Positions 36,085 through 45,822 of a stretch of DNA of 49,347 nt are shown piece by piece. The position numbers were made by a program, and so were the translations under genes. Below the pieces are notes generated by a model. It worked only from the letters and a program-made list of their open reading frames with translations, had not been told where the DNA came from and did not search any database. The stretch is from Halieaceae bacterium UBA4438 (GTDB lineage: Bacteria; Pseudomonadota; Gammaproteobacteria; Pseudomonadales; Halieaceae). How positions within the stretch are numbered: position 1 is the first letter of the stretch; every line of letters starts with the position of its first letter. The stretch lies in assembly GCA_002390485.1 (NCBI GenBank), contig DGPO01000055.1, forward strand, positions 12,591 through 61,937. The letters are read 5' to 3'.

Positions 36085-36663
36085 ATGCTAGGGGACTTCG
36101 CGGTACTGCTCATCGCGGCAGTATTGGTCAATAATTTCGTACTGGTCCAGTTTTTGGGGCTGTGCCCTTTTATGGGTGTGTCAAACAAGTTAGAGACCGC
36201 GATTGGTATGTCCGCGGCGACAACGTTTGTCCTCACATTGGCCTCGGTGTGCAGCTATCTGACCTATCGTTACCTGCTTGAACCGCTGGATCTGACCTAC
36301 CTCAGGACGCTGTCCTTTATTTTGGTCATCGCGGTCGTTGTTCAATTCACGGAGATGGTGGTGCGTAAAACGAGCCCGCTCTTGCACCGGGTTCTAGGCG
36401 TCTATCTGCCACTCATAACGACCAATTGCGCGGTACTGGGCGTTGCTTTGCTGAATATTAATCAAGCCCACAACTTCATGGAAAGCTTGATCTATGGACT
36501 CGGTGCCGCACTGGGCTTTTCGCTCGTACTGGTGCTCTTTGCTGCTATGCGAGAGCGCTTGGTGGTCGCCGATGTGCCGGAGCCGTTTCAAGGCGCCGCC
36601 ATTGGCATGATCACCGCAGGACTCGCGTCGCTCGCCTTTATGGGTTTCGCAGGTCTAGTCTGA
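36085..36663 (+). CDS. rsxA: electron transport complex subunit RsxA/RnfA
   Basis: RsxA is an integral membrane subunit of the Rnf-type NADH:ferredoxin oxidoreductase, six helices, and with RsxE carries a membrane iron-sulphur cluster. From the ATG at 36085 the protein has 192 residues, as in E. coli (193), and the sequence follows it closely: [20 protein letters not shown] (conserved Cys), [35 protein letters not shown] (second conserved Cys). A GTG at 36043 would add 14 non-homologous residues. First gene of the rsxABCDGE operon; the stop overlaps rsxB by one base. Confidence 0.95.
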   Translation: MLGDFAVLLIAAVLVNNFVLVQFLGLCPFMGVSNKLETAIGMSAATTFVLTLASVCSYLTYRYLLEPLDLTYLRTLSFILVIAVVVQFTEMVVRKTSPLLHRVLGVYLPLITTNCAVLGVALLNINQAHNFMESLIYGLGAALGFSLVLVLFAAMRERLVVADVPEPFQGAAIGMITAGLASLAFMGFAGLV

Positions 36664-37274
36664 TGCTTGAGTCGCTGAGCGCCCAACCTATTTTGCTTGC
36701 ACTGATTGCCCTCGTCGGCATGGCGCTGCTGTTTGGCGCCCTGCTGGGGTTTGCCGCCGTAAGATTTGAAGTTGAGGGCAACCCCTTGTCCGATCAAATC
36801 AACGGGATCCTGCCCCAAACCCAATGCGGGCAGTGCGGTTACCCGGGGTGTCGCCCGTACGCCGAGGCCATCGCAGAGGGTGACTCGATTAATAAGTGTC
36901 CGCCCGGTGGCGAGGACACCATTCACGCCCTTGCGGATTTACTCGATGTTGAACCCGAACCCCTTGACTCTGAGCATGGTACTGAGGCGGAACCCACCGT
37001 GGCGTACATCCGCGAAGCGGAATGTATTGGGTGCACCAAGTGTATTCAGGCCTGCCCTGTCGACGCCATTTTAGGGGCAGCAAAACTGATGCACACCGTC
37101 ATCGTCGACGAGTGTACCGGCTGCGATTTGTGCGTCGAACCTTGCCCGGTTGACTGCATCGACATGATTCCCAGAAAAGGCGGCATCCAGCACTGGTTCT
37201 GGCCGCTGCCTAACGAGTCGAGAACAGGCAATATTATTGCGACCGATAGAGAATCTGAGCAGGTCGCTGCATGA
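36663..37274 (+). CDS. rsxB: electron transport complex iron-sulphur subunit RsxB/RnfB
   Basis: RsxB links the soluble electron pathway to the membrane subunits. The 203-residue protein has an N-terminal membrane anchor ([20 protein letters not shown]), a 4Fe-4S domain with [16 protein letters not shown] plus the later Cys in KCPPGG, and two ferredoxin motifs: [12 protein letters not shown] and [12 protein letters not shown]. After these comes a short tail. The start overlaps the rsxA stop (TGATG), and the stop overlaps rsxC as ATGA. Confidence 0.96.
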   Translation: MLESLSAQPILLALIALVGMALLFGALLGFAAVRFEVEGNPLSDQINGILPQTQCGQCGYPGCRPYAEAIAEGDSINKCPPGGEDTIHALADLLDVEPEPLDSEHGTEAEPTVAYIREAECIGCTKCIQACPVDAILGAAKLMHTVIVDECTGCDLCVEPCPVDCIDMIPRKGGIQHWFWPLPNESRTGNIIATDRESEQVAA

Positions 37275-38794
37275 GACAGATTTTTGATATTCACGGCGGT
37301 ATTCACCCACCAGAACGTAAAGAACTCTCTGATCCGGGCTTCGTAATGGATTGCCCGCCACCCAGCAAGCTCGTTCTGCCTGTCACACAGCATATCGGTG
37401 CACCCGCGCGCCCTATTGTCGAGGTCGGCGATACCGTCTTGGGTGGCCAAATGATTGCCGAAGCACAGGGACCGGTGAGCGTGCCAGTCCATTCGCCCAG
37501 CTCCGGCACGGTGACGGCAATTGCATCACGGGCCGTCCCACACGCATCAGGCATGACCGACACGTGTATTGAAATCACACTCGACGGACGGTGCGAGTGG
37601 ATCACGTGCGAGGGCGTCGCTGACTGGCGAGCGGAGTCCAAGGCAGTACTGCTGGACCGAGTTCGTCTCGCAGGTGTTGCCGGCCTTGGCGGCGCGGGCT
37701 TCCCAACAGCCATAAAACTCGCCTCAGACCGAGCGATTGGAATACACACACTGGTCATTAACGGAACCGAGTGCGAGCCCTACATCACAGCAGACGATAC
37801 GGTGATGCAGTGCTTTGCGCGTGAGGTCGTCGAAGGCGCAGAAATTCTGGCTCACATGGTCGGAGCTGAAACAATTTTACTGGCGGTAGAGGATAATAAG
37901 CACGAGGCGGCCGAGGCCATGAAAGACGCGTCGGCTCATTTGGCATCCGCTGAGGTTGTTACCTTCCCCACAAAGTACCCCTCCGGCGGCGAAAAACAGC
38001 TCATTGAGCTACTGCTGAACGTGCAGGTTCCATCGGGCGGCATTCCGGCAGATATCGGCGTCTTGTGCCAAAATCCCGGTACCGCGATGGCCGTGCGTGC
38101 AGCACTGATTGACGGAAAGCCACTGACAGACCGTATTACCACCTTGACCGGAATGGCGCTTGGTAAGCCTGGCAATCGTCGCGTCATGCTCGGAACACCC
38201 ATAGGTGAGCTCTTAGCCCTCGGGGACTTCAACAGCGAGACCTCTGACCGCGTCATTCACGGTGGTCCCATGATGGGATTTGCAGTGACCGATCTCGACA
38301 TGCCTGTCGTGAAGATCACCAACTGCGTGCTGGCGCCCACACGAAGTGAGATCCCACCGCCACAACCGCAACAGGCCTGTATTCGATGTGGCCTGTGTGC
38401 AGAAGTCTGTCCGGCGTCATTGTTGCCACAACAACTTTATTGGTTTGCGCGCGCCAAAGACCAAGAACAGCTTGAGCGTCACAACCTCATGGACTGTATT
38501 GAATGCGGTGCCTGTGCATACGTCTGTCCGAGCCACATCCCGCTTGTTCAATACTACCGGTCGGCAAAGGGCTCAATGCGCGAGGCGTCAAAAGAGAAAC
38601 TGCGATCAGACAACTCACGGGTGCGATTTGAGGCGCGTCAAGAAAGGCTTGAACGAGAGACTGCTGCGCGTGACGCCAAACGAGCAGCGCGCAAAGCCGC
38701 GGCAGAGGCACGGCTGGAAGCTGGCGATGACCCCGTACAAGCGGCCATCGAGCGCGCGAAAGCGAAAAAGGCCCAACAGGAGGGCGAGCAATGA
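37271..38794 (+). CDS. rsxC: electron transport complex subunit RsxC/RnfC
   Basis: RsxC is the peripheral NADH- and FMN-binding subunit. The 507-residue protein has an N-terminal barrel-sandwich segment ([14 protein letters not shown]), the NADH/FMN region with [13 protein letters not shown] and [11 protein letters not shown], a SLBB region, then two cluster motifs [12 protein letters not shown] and [13 protein letters not shown] charged Ala/Arg/Glu-rich coiled-coil tail (about residue 440 to the end) follows. E. coli RsxC has a much longer tail (740 residues); this short tail is closer to the Vibrio/Pseudomonas-size range. It overlaps rsxB and rsxD by four bases each. Confidence 0.95.
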   Translation: MRQIFDIHGGIHPPERKELSDPGFVMDCPPPSKLVLPVTQHIGAPARPIVEVGDTVLGGQMIAEAQGPVSVPVHSPSSGTVTAIASRAVPHASGMTDTCIEITLDGRCEWITCEGVADWRAESKAVLLDRVRLAGVAGLGGAGFPTAIKLASDRAIGIHTLVINGTECEPYITADDTVMQCFAREVVEGAEILAHMVGAETILLAVEDNKHEAAEAMKDASAHLASAEVVTFPTKYPSGGEKQLIELLLNVQVPSGGIPADIGVLCQNPGTAMAVRAALIDGKPLTDRITTLTGMALGKPGNRRVMLGTPIGELLALGDFNSETSDRVIHGGPMMGFAVTDLDMPVVKITNCVLAPTRSEIPPPQPQQACIRCGLCAEVCPASLLPQQLYWFARAKDQEQLERHNLMDCIECGACAYVCPSHIPLVQYYRSAKGSMREASKEKLRSDNSRVRFEARQERLERETAARDAKRAARKAAAEARLEAGDDPVQAAIERAKAKKAQQEGEQ

Positions 38795-39825
38795 GTTTAT
38801 TGCATGTGTCCTCGCCACACATTCACAAACCCTTCTCCTCTGTTGAGCAGGTCATGAAGCAGGTTCTGCTGGCAACCATTCCCGGCGTTTTGGTCATGAC
38901 GTGGTTTTTTGGACCGGGAACGTTACTGAACATTATTTTTGGCTCAGCACTCGCACTCGGCTTTGAAGCCTGGGCACTTTGGTTGCGCGGTAAGGATTTT
39001 AAGTCGCCACTTAAGGATCACAGCGTCATCGTAACGGCCACACTACTGTGCATTGCACTACCGCCCTACGCGCCGTGGTGGCTCATTGCCGTCGGGGTAG
39101 GCGTATCCGTGCTACTGGGCAAGCACGTGTTTGGTGGATTGGGCTACAACCCCTTTAATCCCGCCATGGTGGGATACGTGGTCTTGCTGATCTCCTTCCC
39201 TCTTCAGATGAGCTCTTGGACTGAGCCACGTGGTGTCGGCGACGTACCCGGAATAACCGATGCCTTTGTGGCACTGTTCGCAGCGTCAAGCTACGACGGT
39301 GTGTCAGCAGCAACGCCGCTCGATCTCTTTCGGCAAAACTCTGGAATGATGTTTGACGGACTTATGACGTCAAAGGCTGAAATGGCAGGCGTCATCGCTG
39401 GTCGTGGCTGGGATATGGTTAATCTTGCGTTTCTTGCCGGCGGCCTCTGGCTGTTACGTCAGCGTATTTTTACGTGGCACGCACCCATAGGCATGCTCGC
39501 CGCTCTCAGCGTGTGCGCCTTAATCGGATTTGACGAGGGCAGCTCAACAGGGGGGGGATCGATTCTTTTCCACTTGTTCAGCGGCGCCACCATGTTCGGT
39601 GCCTTTTTCATAATTACGGACCCGGTGAGTTCAGCTGTCTCTAATAAAGGACGACTTGTTTTTGGTGCACTCGTGGGGGTTTTGGTTTATCTGATTCGGG
39701 TCTACGGCAACTACCCCGACGCCCTCGCGTTTGGCGTACTGCTTATGAATTTCGCCGCGCCCTTGATCGACCAGTACACCCAGCCCGCCGTCTACGGCAC
39801 AAAGAAAATTGAGGTGGACGAGTGA
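38791..39825 (+). CDS. rsxD: electron transport complex subunit RsxD/RnfD
   Basis: A 344-residue multi-helix membrane subunit homologous to NqrB. The flavin attachment threonine is probably Thr175 in VSAATPLD. Other family blocks: KDHSVIVTATLLCIALPPY, GLGYNPFNPAMVGYV and TDPVSSAVSNKGRLVFG. It overlaps rsxC (ATGA) and rsxG (four bases, GTGA). Confidence 0.95.
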   Translation: MSLLHVSSPHIHKPFSSVEQVMKQVLLATIPGVLVMTWFFGPGTLLNIIFGSALALGFEAWALWLRGKDFKSPLKDHSVIVTATLLCIALPPYAPWWLIAVGVGVSVLLGKHVFGGLGYNPFNPAMVGYVVLLISFPLQMSSWTEPRGVGDVPGITDAFVALFAASSYDGVSAATPLDLFRQNSGMMFDGLMTSKAEMAGVIAGRGWDMVNLAFLAGGLWLLRQRIFTWHAPIGMLAALSVCALIGFDEGSSTGGGSILFHLFSGATMFGAFFIITDPVSSAVSNKGRLVFGALVGVLVYLIRVYGNYPDALAFGVLLMNFAAPLIDQYTQPAVYGTKKIEVDE

Positions 39826-40460
39826 GGACTTTAATCTCAAGCGCGATCGGCGCTGCCTTGTTGGCCGTATTCGCGGCGCTTGGGTCAGGGCTCATCAGTG
39901 GTGTTCATGAACAAACCAAGGCCCCTATTGCGGCGGCCGAACGCGCAGCTGAAGCCAAGCAGCTGCTCGAAATATTTCCTGACGCTTCGCACGATAACCA
40001 GTTAATTGACGACACGATTATGCTCAATGCGAACGATCCTCTGTTGGGCCTGCGCACACCCGGCATCGGCTATCGCGCGCGCGTGGGGTCTCAGGTGGCA
40101 GGGGTCATCCTCCCCGCAACCGCGCGCGACGGTTACAGCGGTGATATTCGCCTGCTGGTCGGTGTCGATCGAACAGGCGCAGTGGCCGGTGTTCGTGTCT
40201 TAAGCCATCGTGAAACACCCGGACTTGGAGACAAGATAGACCTTAAAAAGTCATCGTGGATTTTGTCCTTTGACCGAAAAACGCTGTCTAATCCAGTCAT
40301 TCAGGGCTGGGCGGTCACGAAGGATGGTGGCGATTTTGACGCCTTCACGGGGGCGACCGTAACACCGCGCGCTGTTGTTGCCGCAGTTAAGAGCGCCATC
40401 GAATACAGCCAAAATAATCGCAGTACGCTGTTTGAAATGCCTGAGGCAGATGAGTCATGA
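39822..40460 (+). CDS. rsxG: electron transport complex FMN-bound subunit RsxG/RnfG
   Basis: RsxG carries a covalently bound FMN in a periplasmic domain behind one N-terminal membrane anchor (residues about 5-28). The 212-residue protein starts at a GTG overlapping the rsxD stop. The flavinylation motif is TGATVT, with Thr179 the expected attachment residue; [20 protein letters not shown] and [12 protein letters not shown] are conserved upstream of it. This residue would be modified by an ApbE flavin transferase, whose gene is not in the window. Confidence 0.95.
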   Translation: MRTLISSAIGAALLAVFAALGSGLISGVHEQTKAPIAAAERAAEAKQLLEIFPDASHDNQLIDDTIMLNANDPLLGLRTPGIGYRARVGSQVAGVILPATARDGYSGDIRLLVGVDRTGAVAGVRVLSHRETPGLGDKIDLKKSSWILSFDRKTLSNPVIQGWAVTKDGGDFDAFTGATVTPRAVVAAVKSAIEYSQNNRSTLFEMPEADES

Positions 40461-41167
40461 GCACACCCACTTACGCACAGATCGCTGGAAATGGGTTGTG
40501 GAAAAACAACCCTGCACTGGTTCAACTGTTAGGCCTGTGTCCTTTGCTTGCCGTCACCGCAAGTGTTGTTAATGCACTCGGCCTCGCCGTCGCCACCTTG
40601 TTCGTACTCGTCATTTCAAACCTTTGTGTCTCATTGATTCGCAACGTTGTCACCGATTCGATTCGCTTGCCCGCCTTTGTACTGATCATCGCGGCCGCAG
40701 TCACCGGTACTGAACTACTCATGCAAGCCTACGCCTACGAGCTGTATCAAATACTCGGCATATTCCTCCCCTTAATCACCACGAACTGTGTCATTTTGGG
40801 CCGTGCAGACGCATTTGCGGCAAAAAATCGGGTGCTACCGGCAGTGGCCGACGGTGTCATGATGGGATTGGGCTTTGGCCTTGTTCTCGTTGTCCTGGGC
40901 GCCATAAGGGAGCTTTTGGGGACAGGTGCGTTATTCGCCAACATGGACTTGTTACTGGGTCCTGCGGCTCAGTCGTGGACCTTAGTGATCGCACAAGACT
41001 ACCCAGGACTTTTGCTGGCCATTCTTCCGCCGGGCGCGTTCATTATTACCGGGCTGTTAATCGCCGGGAAAAATGTGATCGATGCAAGAGTCGAAAGAGC
41101 CAACACACGGACTGTGCACATCGAAACAGGCAGCAAGCGCGTTCGAGTGACCGGAGAGATCGCTTAG
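40457..41167 (+). CDS. rsxE: electron transport complex subunit RsxE/RnfE
   Basis: A 236-residue six-helix membrane subunit, paralogous to RsxA. Conserved: [20 protein letters not shown] with one cluster cysteine and [17 protein letters not shown] with the other, then [19 protein letters not shown]. Last gene of the operon; it overlaps rsxG by four bases (ATGA). The next gene is convergent with a three- to four-base overlap at the stops, so the nth gene that closes the operon in E. coli is absent here. Confidence 0.95.
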   Translation: MSTPTYAQIAGNGLWKNNPALVQLLGLCPLLAVTASVVNALGLAVATLFVLVISNLCVSLIRNVVTDSIRLPAFVLIIAAAVTGTELLMQAYAYELYQILGIFLPLITTNCVILGRADAFAAKNRVLPAVADGVMMGLGFGLVLVVLGAIRELLGTGALFANMDLLLGPAAQSWTLVIAQDYPGLLLAILPPGAFIITGLLIAGKNVIDARVERANTRTVHIETGSKRVRVTGEIA

Positions 41168-41571
41168 GAGGCTTGAGAGTCGCCCACGACGAGGGTTCCC
41201 AAAAGCTCGTCCACCGAGGCATCATCAAGGCCTTGATCGTCGAGCTCACAGACGTAAGACATGTAAAGCAACACACTTTCAGACCCGACGTACCATTCAC
41301 GAATGGCCGCACTGTCCTCGGTATAAGCCCCAGTCACACCCGAGAACGCGCCGAGTCTGACCTCCCGCCACGTTGAAATTTCAGGTGACTCCTGCCTCGC
41401 CATTGCACTGACTTCACCGCTGTCGACCTTTCCTGATTCCTTATGGAGGGTCGTAACTTGGATCTCACCGACGTCGTCCTGATCCAAGATTCGAATCACG
41501 TCGTCGTCGTTTTCAGCGTGCCACTCCGCCGGAAGCATCATGCACCAATGGTCCGTTTCTAAAATTTTCAC
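41164..41571 (-). CDS. uncharacterised 135-residue acidic protein
   Basis: I do not recognise it. It is soluble, acidic, without signal peptide or membrane helix. [22 protein letters not shown] followed by beta-like strands ([18 protein letters not shown]) and a repeated Trp pattern ([17 protein letters not shown]) suggests a small alpha/beta sheet domain, but no catalytic motif is visible. The GTG start at 41571 has GGAG nine bases upstream, within the end of rimI, so it is the last gene of the holD-like/rimI run. Its stop overlaps rsxE. Confidence 0.65.
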   Translation of the reverse strand: MKILETDHWCMMLPAEWHAENDDDVIRILDQDDVGEIQVTTLHKESGKVDSGEVSAMARQESPEISTWREVRLGAFSGVTGAYTEDSAAIREWYVGSESVLLYMSYVCELDDQGLDDASVDELLGTLVVGDSQAS

Positions 41572-41577
41572 CCTACA

Positions 41578-42081
41578 CTACTCCACGCCTAATTCGAGCC
41601 GCATGATCAACGCGTCCTCGCGACCCGACGGCAGCTGATAATAATTGTGCCGCACGCCCACCTGTAAAAATCCCATTTTTTCATACATCGCCACTGCGGG
41701 GGAATTGGTTCGTCGCACGTCTAAAAATACCGACCGCGCACTCAGCGCAGTGAGTGACTCCCGCAATAACCGCTCTCCAAGACCTTGGCGCCTGTGCGTG
41801 TCGGCGACTCGAATATCGATGACTTCAGCTTCGTCTAACGCCAACGTGAACCAGGCAACTGCCAGCGCCGCGCCTTTCTCAAAAATAAACCACGCACGCC
41901 CATGGGGTCGCTCTAAAAGCTCAGAGAGAAACGCCAGTGAAGGGCCCTCTCCCTCGCGGTATAACGCCTCAAGGCGATACAGATCCGAAGCCGTTAATAC
42001 CTGTGCTTGAGCGCTACTCGCTGGCGTCAAGGGCTTTGAGCGGCTTGAGCGACTGCCACGCCGCTTGTTTGTGCGTCGCAT
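41578..42081 (-). CDS. rimI: ribosomal protein S18-alanine N-acetyltransferase
   Basis: RimI acetylates the N-terminal alanine of ribosomal protein S18. The GNAT domain is clear: VIDIRVADTHRRQGLGERLL is the acetyl-CoA pyrophosphate loop (R/Q-x-x-G-x-G/A), followed by FLDVRRTNSPAVAMYEKMGF and GVRHNYYQLPSGREDALIM, typical of RimI. From the ATG at 42081 it has 167 residues with a basic N-terminal extension of about 28 residues and overlaps the holD-like gene by 68 bp; a TTG at 42030 would remove the extension and reduce the overlap. I keep the ATG with modest certainty. holD-rimI adjacency matches E. coli. Confidence 0.9.
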   Translation of the reverse strand: MRRTNKRRGSRSSRSKPLTPASSAQAQVLTASDLYRLEALYREGEGPSLAFLSELLERPHGRAWFIFEKGAALAVAWFTLALDEAEVIDIRVADTHRRQGLGERLLRESLTALSARSVFLDVRRTNSPAVAMYEKMGFLQVGVRHNYYQLPSGREDALIMRLELGVE

Positions 42082-42715
42082 CCACGAGCATGGCCATTGT
42101 TGACGGAATACTGACCGCGGACTGCGCTATTCGCTCAGGCAAAAACTGACAATCACCCATAGCCACCACACGCCGCGCATCGACTTCACGTGCCATTCGC
42201 TGAATTAAACCCTGCAAGGCCTGCTTGGCGGACTCTGCGTCGTTGCCCAGGGCACTGTTACCCCGCAAAGGCCAGTCAAACTGCTGCTGCGTCATTTCAA
42301 ACCCTGCACCCGAAACGGCGCTTGCCATCGAATTGATCAGCGCCAGTTGGTCCTGTCGAATCAAGCCATCAGGCAATTGCTCAAGCCAGAGAAACTGGCC
42401 AGCAGAAACAATCAGCATCGAAAATTGAACGGCGTCTCCAGCCGGCTTAACGACTCTCGACTCGGGTGCTGCATTGGGCGTGACGCGTTGAGACGACACA
42501 TTGGGAGGTGTCTTTGAACGCGGTGCATCCATCGGTTGCGTCACTGCGGGCGCAGGCGGTGGCGATAAGCTTTGCCTCTGTGCCGGCGCAGCGCCGGGCA
42601 AGTCATAGCGCGACACGTAGGACGCAATACCCATCACTTTGAGCGCCTGACGGCGCGCCATTTCGGCGGCAACAGCTTCGGGTTCTGCGGTGGTGACATC
42701 GACAAGATCAGGCAT
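42014..42715 (-). CDS. putative HolD-like protein (DNA polymerase III psi subunit)
   Basis: A 233-residue protein directly upstream of rimI, where holD lies in E. coli. The N-terminal RRQALKVMGIASYVSRYDLPGA resembles the chi-binding N-terminus of E. coli psi (LQQLGITQWSLRRPGAL). A Pro/Ala/Ser-rich linker of about 50 residues follows, then a C-terminal alpha/beta domain (SMLIVSAGQFLWLEQLPDG ... RVVAMGDCQFLPERIAQS) that would correspond to the psi core. It is much longer than E. coli psi (137 residues). The function is inferred from position and the short N-terminal similarity. The ATG at 42715 is preferred over a TTG at 42721. Confidence 0.6.
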   Translation of the reverse strand: MPDLVDVTTAEPEAVAAEMARRQALKVMGIASYVSRYDLPGAAPAQRQSLSPPPAPAVTQPMDAPRSKTPPNVSSQRVTPNAAPESRVVKPAGDAVQFSMLIVSAGQFLWLEQLPDGLIRQDQLALINSMASAVSGAGFEMTQQQFDWPLRGNSALGNDAESAKQALQGLIQRMAREVDARRVVAMGDCQFLPERIAQSAVSIPSTMAMLVDATHKQAAWQSLKPLKALDASE

Positions 42716-42824
42716 GCCCAAAGTGTCTCACGGTCGCCGCTATTGTGACAGGCCCGGGAGCAGACGATCGTGCGACTCTGCGTTATCCTCCGTACTCAGT
42801 AAGTTGTAAATAAGGACCCAGACC

Positions 42825-43970
42825 ATGACGCTTATACCGGCGGACCAGCACTTTGCGGTCATAACCGCCATTTTGGCACTGTGTGCCCTCGCTTTCGCCT
42901 CTGAGCGAACAGTCATCGGTCAAAAAGTCACGGGCACCGTGGTGGTCATACTGCTCGCTATTGCAGCGGCTAACCTGGGCATTATTCCACACTCGGCACC
43001 AGCCTATGGGTTTATCTTCAGTTACGTTGTGCCGTTACTGATTCCTCTGTTTTTGTTCCAAGCCGATGTAAGGCGTTTGGCGCGTGAAGCCTCGCGAACT
43101 TCTCTGGCATTTCTTGTCGCTGCGTTAGGCACGGTCGCAGGGGTCATTGTCGCCGCGCTCCTGCTTGACCTGAGTCAGCTGGGCGTTGCATCGGAACTGG
43201 CAGCGGACCGACGCGAAGCCGGAATTGTGGGGCTTTTTGCATCGACCTACATTGGCGGCTCTGTGAACTACGCAGCGCTCGGTGAGATCACTGGATTGAG
43301 CGCCGATGCCTCCTTCTTCTCGGCCGCTACAGCGGCTGATAATTTGTTTTCAGCCGTATTCTTAAGCGTCATTGCCCTCGTTCCCGGTGCGCACTGGATT
43401 GCGCGACACTTTGTGGAGCACACGGCGAGCGAGGCGGTTCAAGTCACCGAAACAGTCGTCACCCCAGCCAGTATTAGTTACGCCTTAGCCGCTGCAGCAG
43501 GCATCGTCGCCATTACCGATTTGCTGTGTTGGTGGTTGGAAATACCAAGCTGGCGTTATGCTGTAATGACGCTGATCTCCGTGGGGCTTGCAACCGCAGT
43601 GCCCCAAATTCGCGACTGGTTTTCAGGGGCCTTTGAGGTCGGTGTAGCGCTCTCCTTTCCGTTTTTCGCCGCAATAGCGGCCGGTGCGGATATTCGAGCG
43701 ATGATCAGTGTTGCGCCACTTTTGATCATCTTAGTCGCCATTCTTTTGAGCGTTCACCTCACCGTACTTTTAGTGGTGGGTAGAAAGCTCGGCTTAACCA
43801 TTCCAGAGTTACTGACCGCAAGTAATGCCGCAATTTTGGGCGCAACGACCGCGCCGGCAATGGCGGCAGCAAAGGGGTGGCACGATCAGGTCACCCCAGG
43901 CGTACTGGTTGGGGTGCTGGGCTATGCCTTGGGCACCTTCATTGGTACCGCATTGTTTCAGCTGTGGTAA
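42825..43970 (+). CDS. DUF819 family membrane protein (YjcL-like)
   Basis: A 381-residue protein with about ten to eleven membrane helices, of the DUF819 family (predicted transporters of unknown substrate). Conserved-looking blocks: FSYVVPLLIPLFLFQADVRR, the glycine-rich FASTYIGGSVNYAALGE, and the C-terminal ASNAAILGATTAPAMAAAKG. AAGGA lies nine bases before the ATG. It stands alone, divergent from the holD-like/rimI run across 109 bp. Confidence 0.82.
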   Translation: MTLIPADQHFAVITAILALCALAFASERTVIGQKVTGTVVVILLAIAAANLGIIPHSAPAYGFIFSYVVPLLIPLFLFQADVRRLAREASRTSLAFLVAALGTVAGVIVAALLLDLSQLGVASELAADRREAGIVGLFASTYIGGSVNYAALGEITGLSADASFFSAATAADNLFSAVFLSVIALVPGAHWIARHFVEHTASEAVQVTETVVTPASISYALAAAAGIVAITDLLCWWLEIPSWRYAVMTLISVGLATAVPQIRDWFSGAFEVGVALSFPFFAAIAAGADIRAMISVAPLLIILVAILLSVHLTVLLVVGRKLGLTIPELLTASNAAILGATTAPAMAAAKGWHDQVTPGVLVGVLGYALGTFIGTALFQLW

Positions 43971-44074
43971 AAGCTACTGGATACTGCGCTCGCAAGCCCC
44001 TAAACTTTAGCTGGTCTTAAGCTCGCAAAACAACGTAACACTCAAGCAACAATCGCTTGGTAGATTTAAAATAC

Positions 44075-44962
44075 ATGACTAATACACCTGCCATAAATGA
44101 TCCTAGTTACCTCCCCGAACTCGATCCAATGCTCGAGTACTACATCGTTGAGGAGCCTAAGTTCACGTTCGAGTCGCCCGACGACGGTCCGTTTACGCGC
44201 GCGCTGGTCCGCTCGCTTGAGGGGTTTCTCGGGCGTCATAAGATGGAGCGCCATTATCAGGGGCTAAAAGCGAAGGACGTCGACTCGAAAACGTTCTTTC
44301 GTGACGCATTCAAACTCAGCAACATCACCCTTGACGGTGACCTAAGCCCGTTAGGGGAGATACCCAAGGGTCGTCCTGTGCTGTTTATTGCCAATCACCC
44401 CTTTGGCGTCATCGACGGTCTTATTCTGTGCAACATGGCACTGGATTACGCAGACGACTTTCAAGTCGTCATCAATTCACTCCTCTGCCAAGACCGAGAT
44501 CTCGTTCCACACTTTTTACCCATCGACTTCTCCGAAACGAAAGAAGCAGCAAAGCGTAACGTGAGATCAAAGCAGTTGGCAGGCAAGGCCCTTGCGAACG
44601 GTGTTCCCTTGATTTTGTTTCCCTCGGGCATGGTCTCCACCGCCGATGCGCCCGGATTTGGCGACGTCGTTGACGCGCCATGGACGACCTTCATCGCGAA
44701 ACTTGTCATGCAGTATCAACCGACCGTGGTGCCCGTTTTTTTCCACGGACAAAATACGCGCCTTTTCCACGTGGCCTCTAACATCGCTGAACCCTTTCGA
44801 ATGGCGATGCATATGCGTGAGGCACTCAAACGCTTTGGCCGAACGGTCTCGCTTGACGTGGGCGCCCATCACTCACCCGAGGACTACAATCACATTACAA
44901 GCCGCCAAGAGATGACAGAGCACTTCTACAAGATCGTCCAGGACACACAACGTCCACGCTAG
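44075..44962 (+). CDS. PlsC-type lysophospholipid/acyl-acceptor acyltransferase
   Basis: A 295-residue acyltransferase of the PlsC/OlsA-like superfamily. The catalytic motif is ANHPFGVIDG (N-H-P-x-G-x-x-D-G, the variant used by OlsA/hemolysin-type members rather than the classical N-H-x4-D), and the acyl-acceptor motif is LFPSGMVS; VVPVFFHGQNT is the third block. No strong membrane helix is seen, so it is probably membrane-associated. The acceptor (lysophosphatidate, lyso-ornithine lipid or other) is not determined. A TTG at 44057 is a possible longer start; the ATG at 44075 is used. Confidence 0.8.
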   Translation: MTNTPAINDPSYLPELDPMLEYYIVEEPKFTFESPDDGPFTRALVRSLEGFLGRHKMERHYQGLKAKDVDSKTFFRDAFKLSNITLDGDLSPLGEIPKGRPVLFIANHPFGVIDGLILCNMALDYADDFQVVINSLLCQDRDLVPHFLPIDFSETKEAAKRNVRSKQLAGKALANGVPLILFPSGMVSTADAPGFGDVVDAPWTTFIAKLVMQYQPTVVPVFFHGQNTRLFHVASNIAEPFRMAMHMREALKRFGRTVSLDVGAHHSPEDYNHITSRQEMTEHFYKIVQDTQRPR

Positions 44963-44974
44963 CGTCTTGTGCGC

Positions 44975-45799
44975 TTAAATTAACACCAGAAGCGCAATGA
45001 CACCGAGCCACAAAAGAAAGCTTCTCTCTAAGAGACTGAGCACTCGGTCTAAGTGATTGTAAACTCGCGTCTCCGAAGCTTGTGTGCCCTCTAATGGGGC
45101 TGCTTCACAGGCGTCTACAAAAAACTCGCCCGTATCCGTCTCAAAACTGAGGCCCTTATCGGCAAGATGAGCAATGGTTTTATCGAAGTCCCCAAATACT
45201 GAGAAACTCAGCACCATCAGTCGAGACGGCACCCATTCGATCACGCGCATCACTGAGTTAGCCAGCGGAGTTTTAGTCTCTTGCGACAGATGGGCGAGTC
45301 GGTAGGCCACCGCGCCAACCGGCCCCAGCAGAAGAAAATACACCGCAGGACCAAACCATCGCTGCAGCGCCAGCAGGCTGAAAAATGACGTCGCAACGTC
45401 GGCAAACTCGTCGGCATCTTCCGCCGAACTGTCCCCACCTACTGACTGGATCACCATCGCTGCCCCTTCATTGTCAGCAGCACGGGCACGCGCTAAAAAT
45501 CGTTGCGTAATGGTGGGGTAGTCCTCTCGACCAAAGGCGAAGAACAACGCCGCGGTTCCCAACAGCAGCATCGCGGCACCGCCAAGCAGACGTTCGGCGA
45601 CAATATAAATCAGGGCGAAGGTTAACGCCGGTGCAACCACCATTATAAGGGCAGCCTTTGTCGAAGCGCCCTCCTCATCATCGTCAAGTTGCGATCGGAA
45701 CACGGCCAGAAAATCGATCGAGTGAAGTGGACCGCCAGGACCCAGTAACCAGTACAGTCCAGTCGCGGCGATAAACGATAAAAACGCCAGATAACTCAA
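44975..45799 (-). CDS. ampE: regulatory membrane protein AmpE
   Basis: A 274-residue inner-membrane protein of the AmpE family (distantly related to CobD/CbiB), with four to five helices: the N-terminal LAFLSFIAATGLYWLLGPGG, a pair at about residues 50-90, one at 150-170 and a C-terminal LLWLGVIALLVLI. The conserved central block LQRWFGPAVYFLLLGPVGAV and DDAEFAD-like acidic loop support the call. AmpE is linked to the AmpD peptidoglycan-recycling/beta-lactamase sensing pathway. It follows ampD by 23 bp. It is convergent with the acyltransferase gene (12 bp). Confidence 0.88.
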   Translation of the reverse strand: MSYLAFLSFIAATGLYWLLGPGGPLHSIDFLAVFRSQLDDDEEGASTKAALIMVVAPALTFALIYIVAERLLGGAAMLLLGTAALFFAFGREDYPTITQRFLARARAADNEGAAMVIQSVGGDSSAEDADEFADVATSFFSLLALQRWFGPAVYFLLLGPVGAVAYRLAHLSQETKTPLANSVMRVIEWVPSRLMVLSFSVFGDFDKTIAHLADKGLSFETDTGEFFVDACEAAPLEGTQASETRVYNHLDRVLSLLERSFLLWLGVIALLVLI

Positions 45800-45822
45800 G
45801 CCAAGCCTCCCTCAGACTTCCA

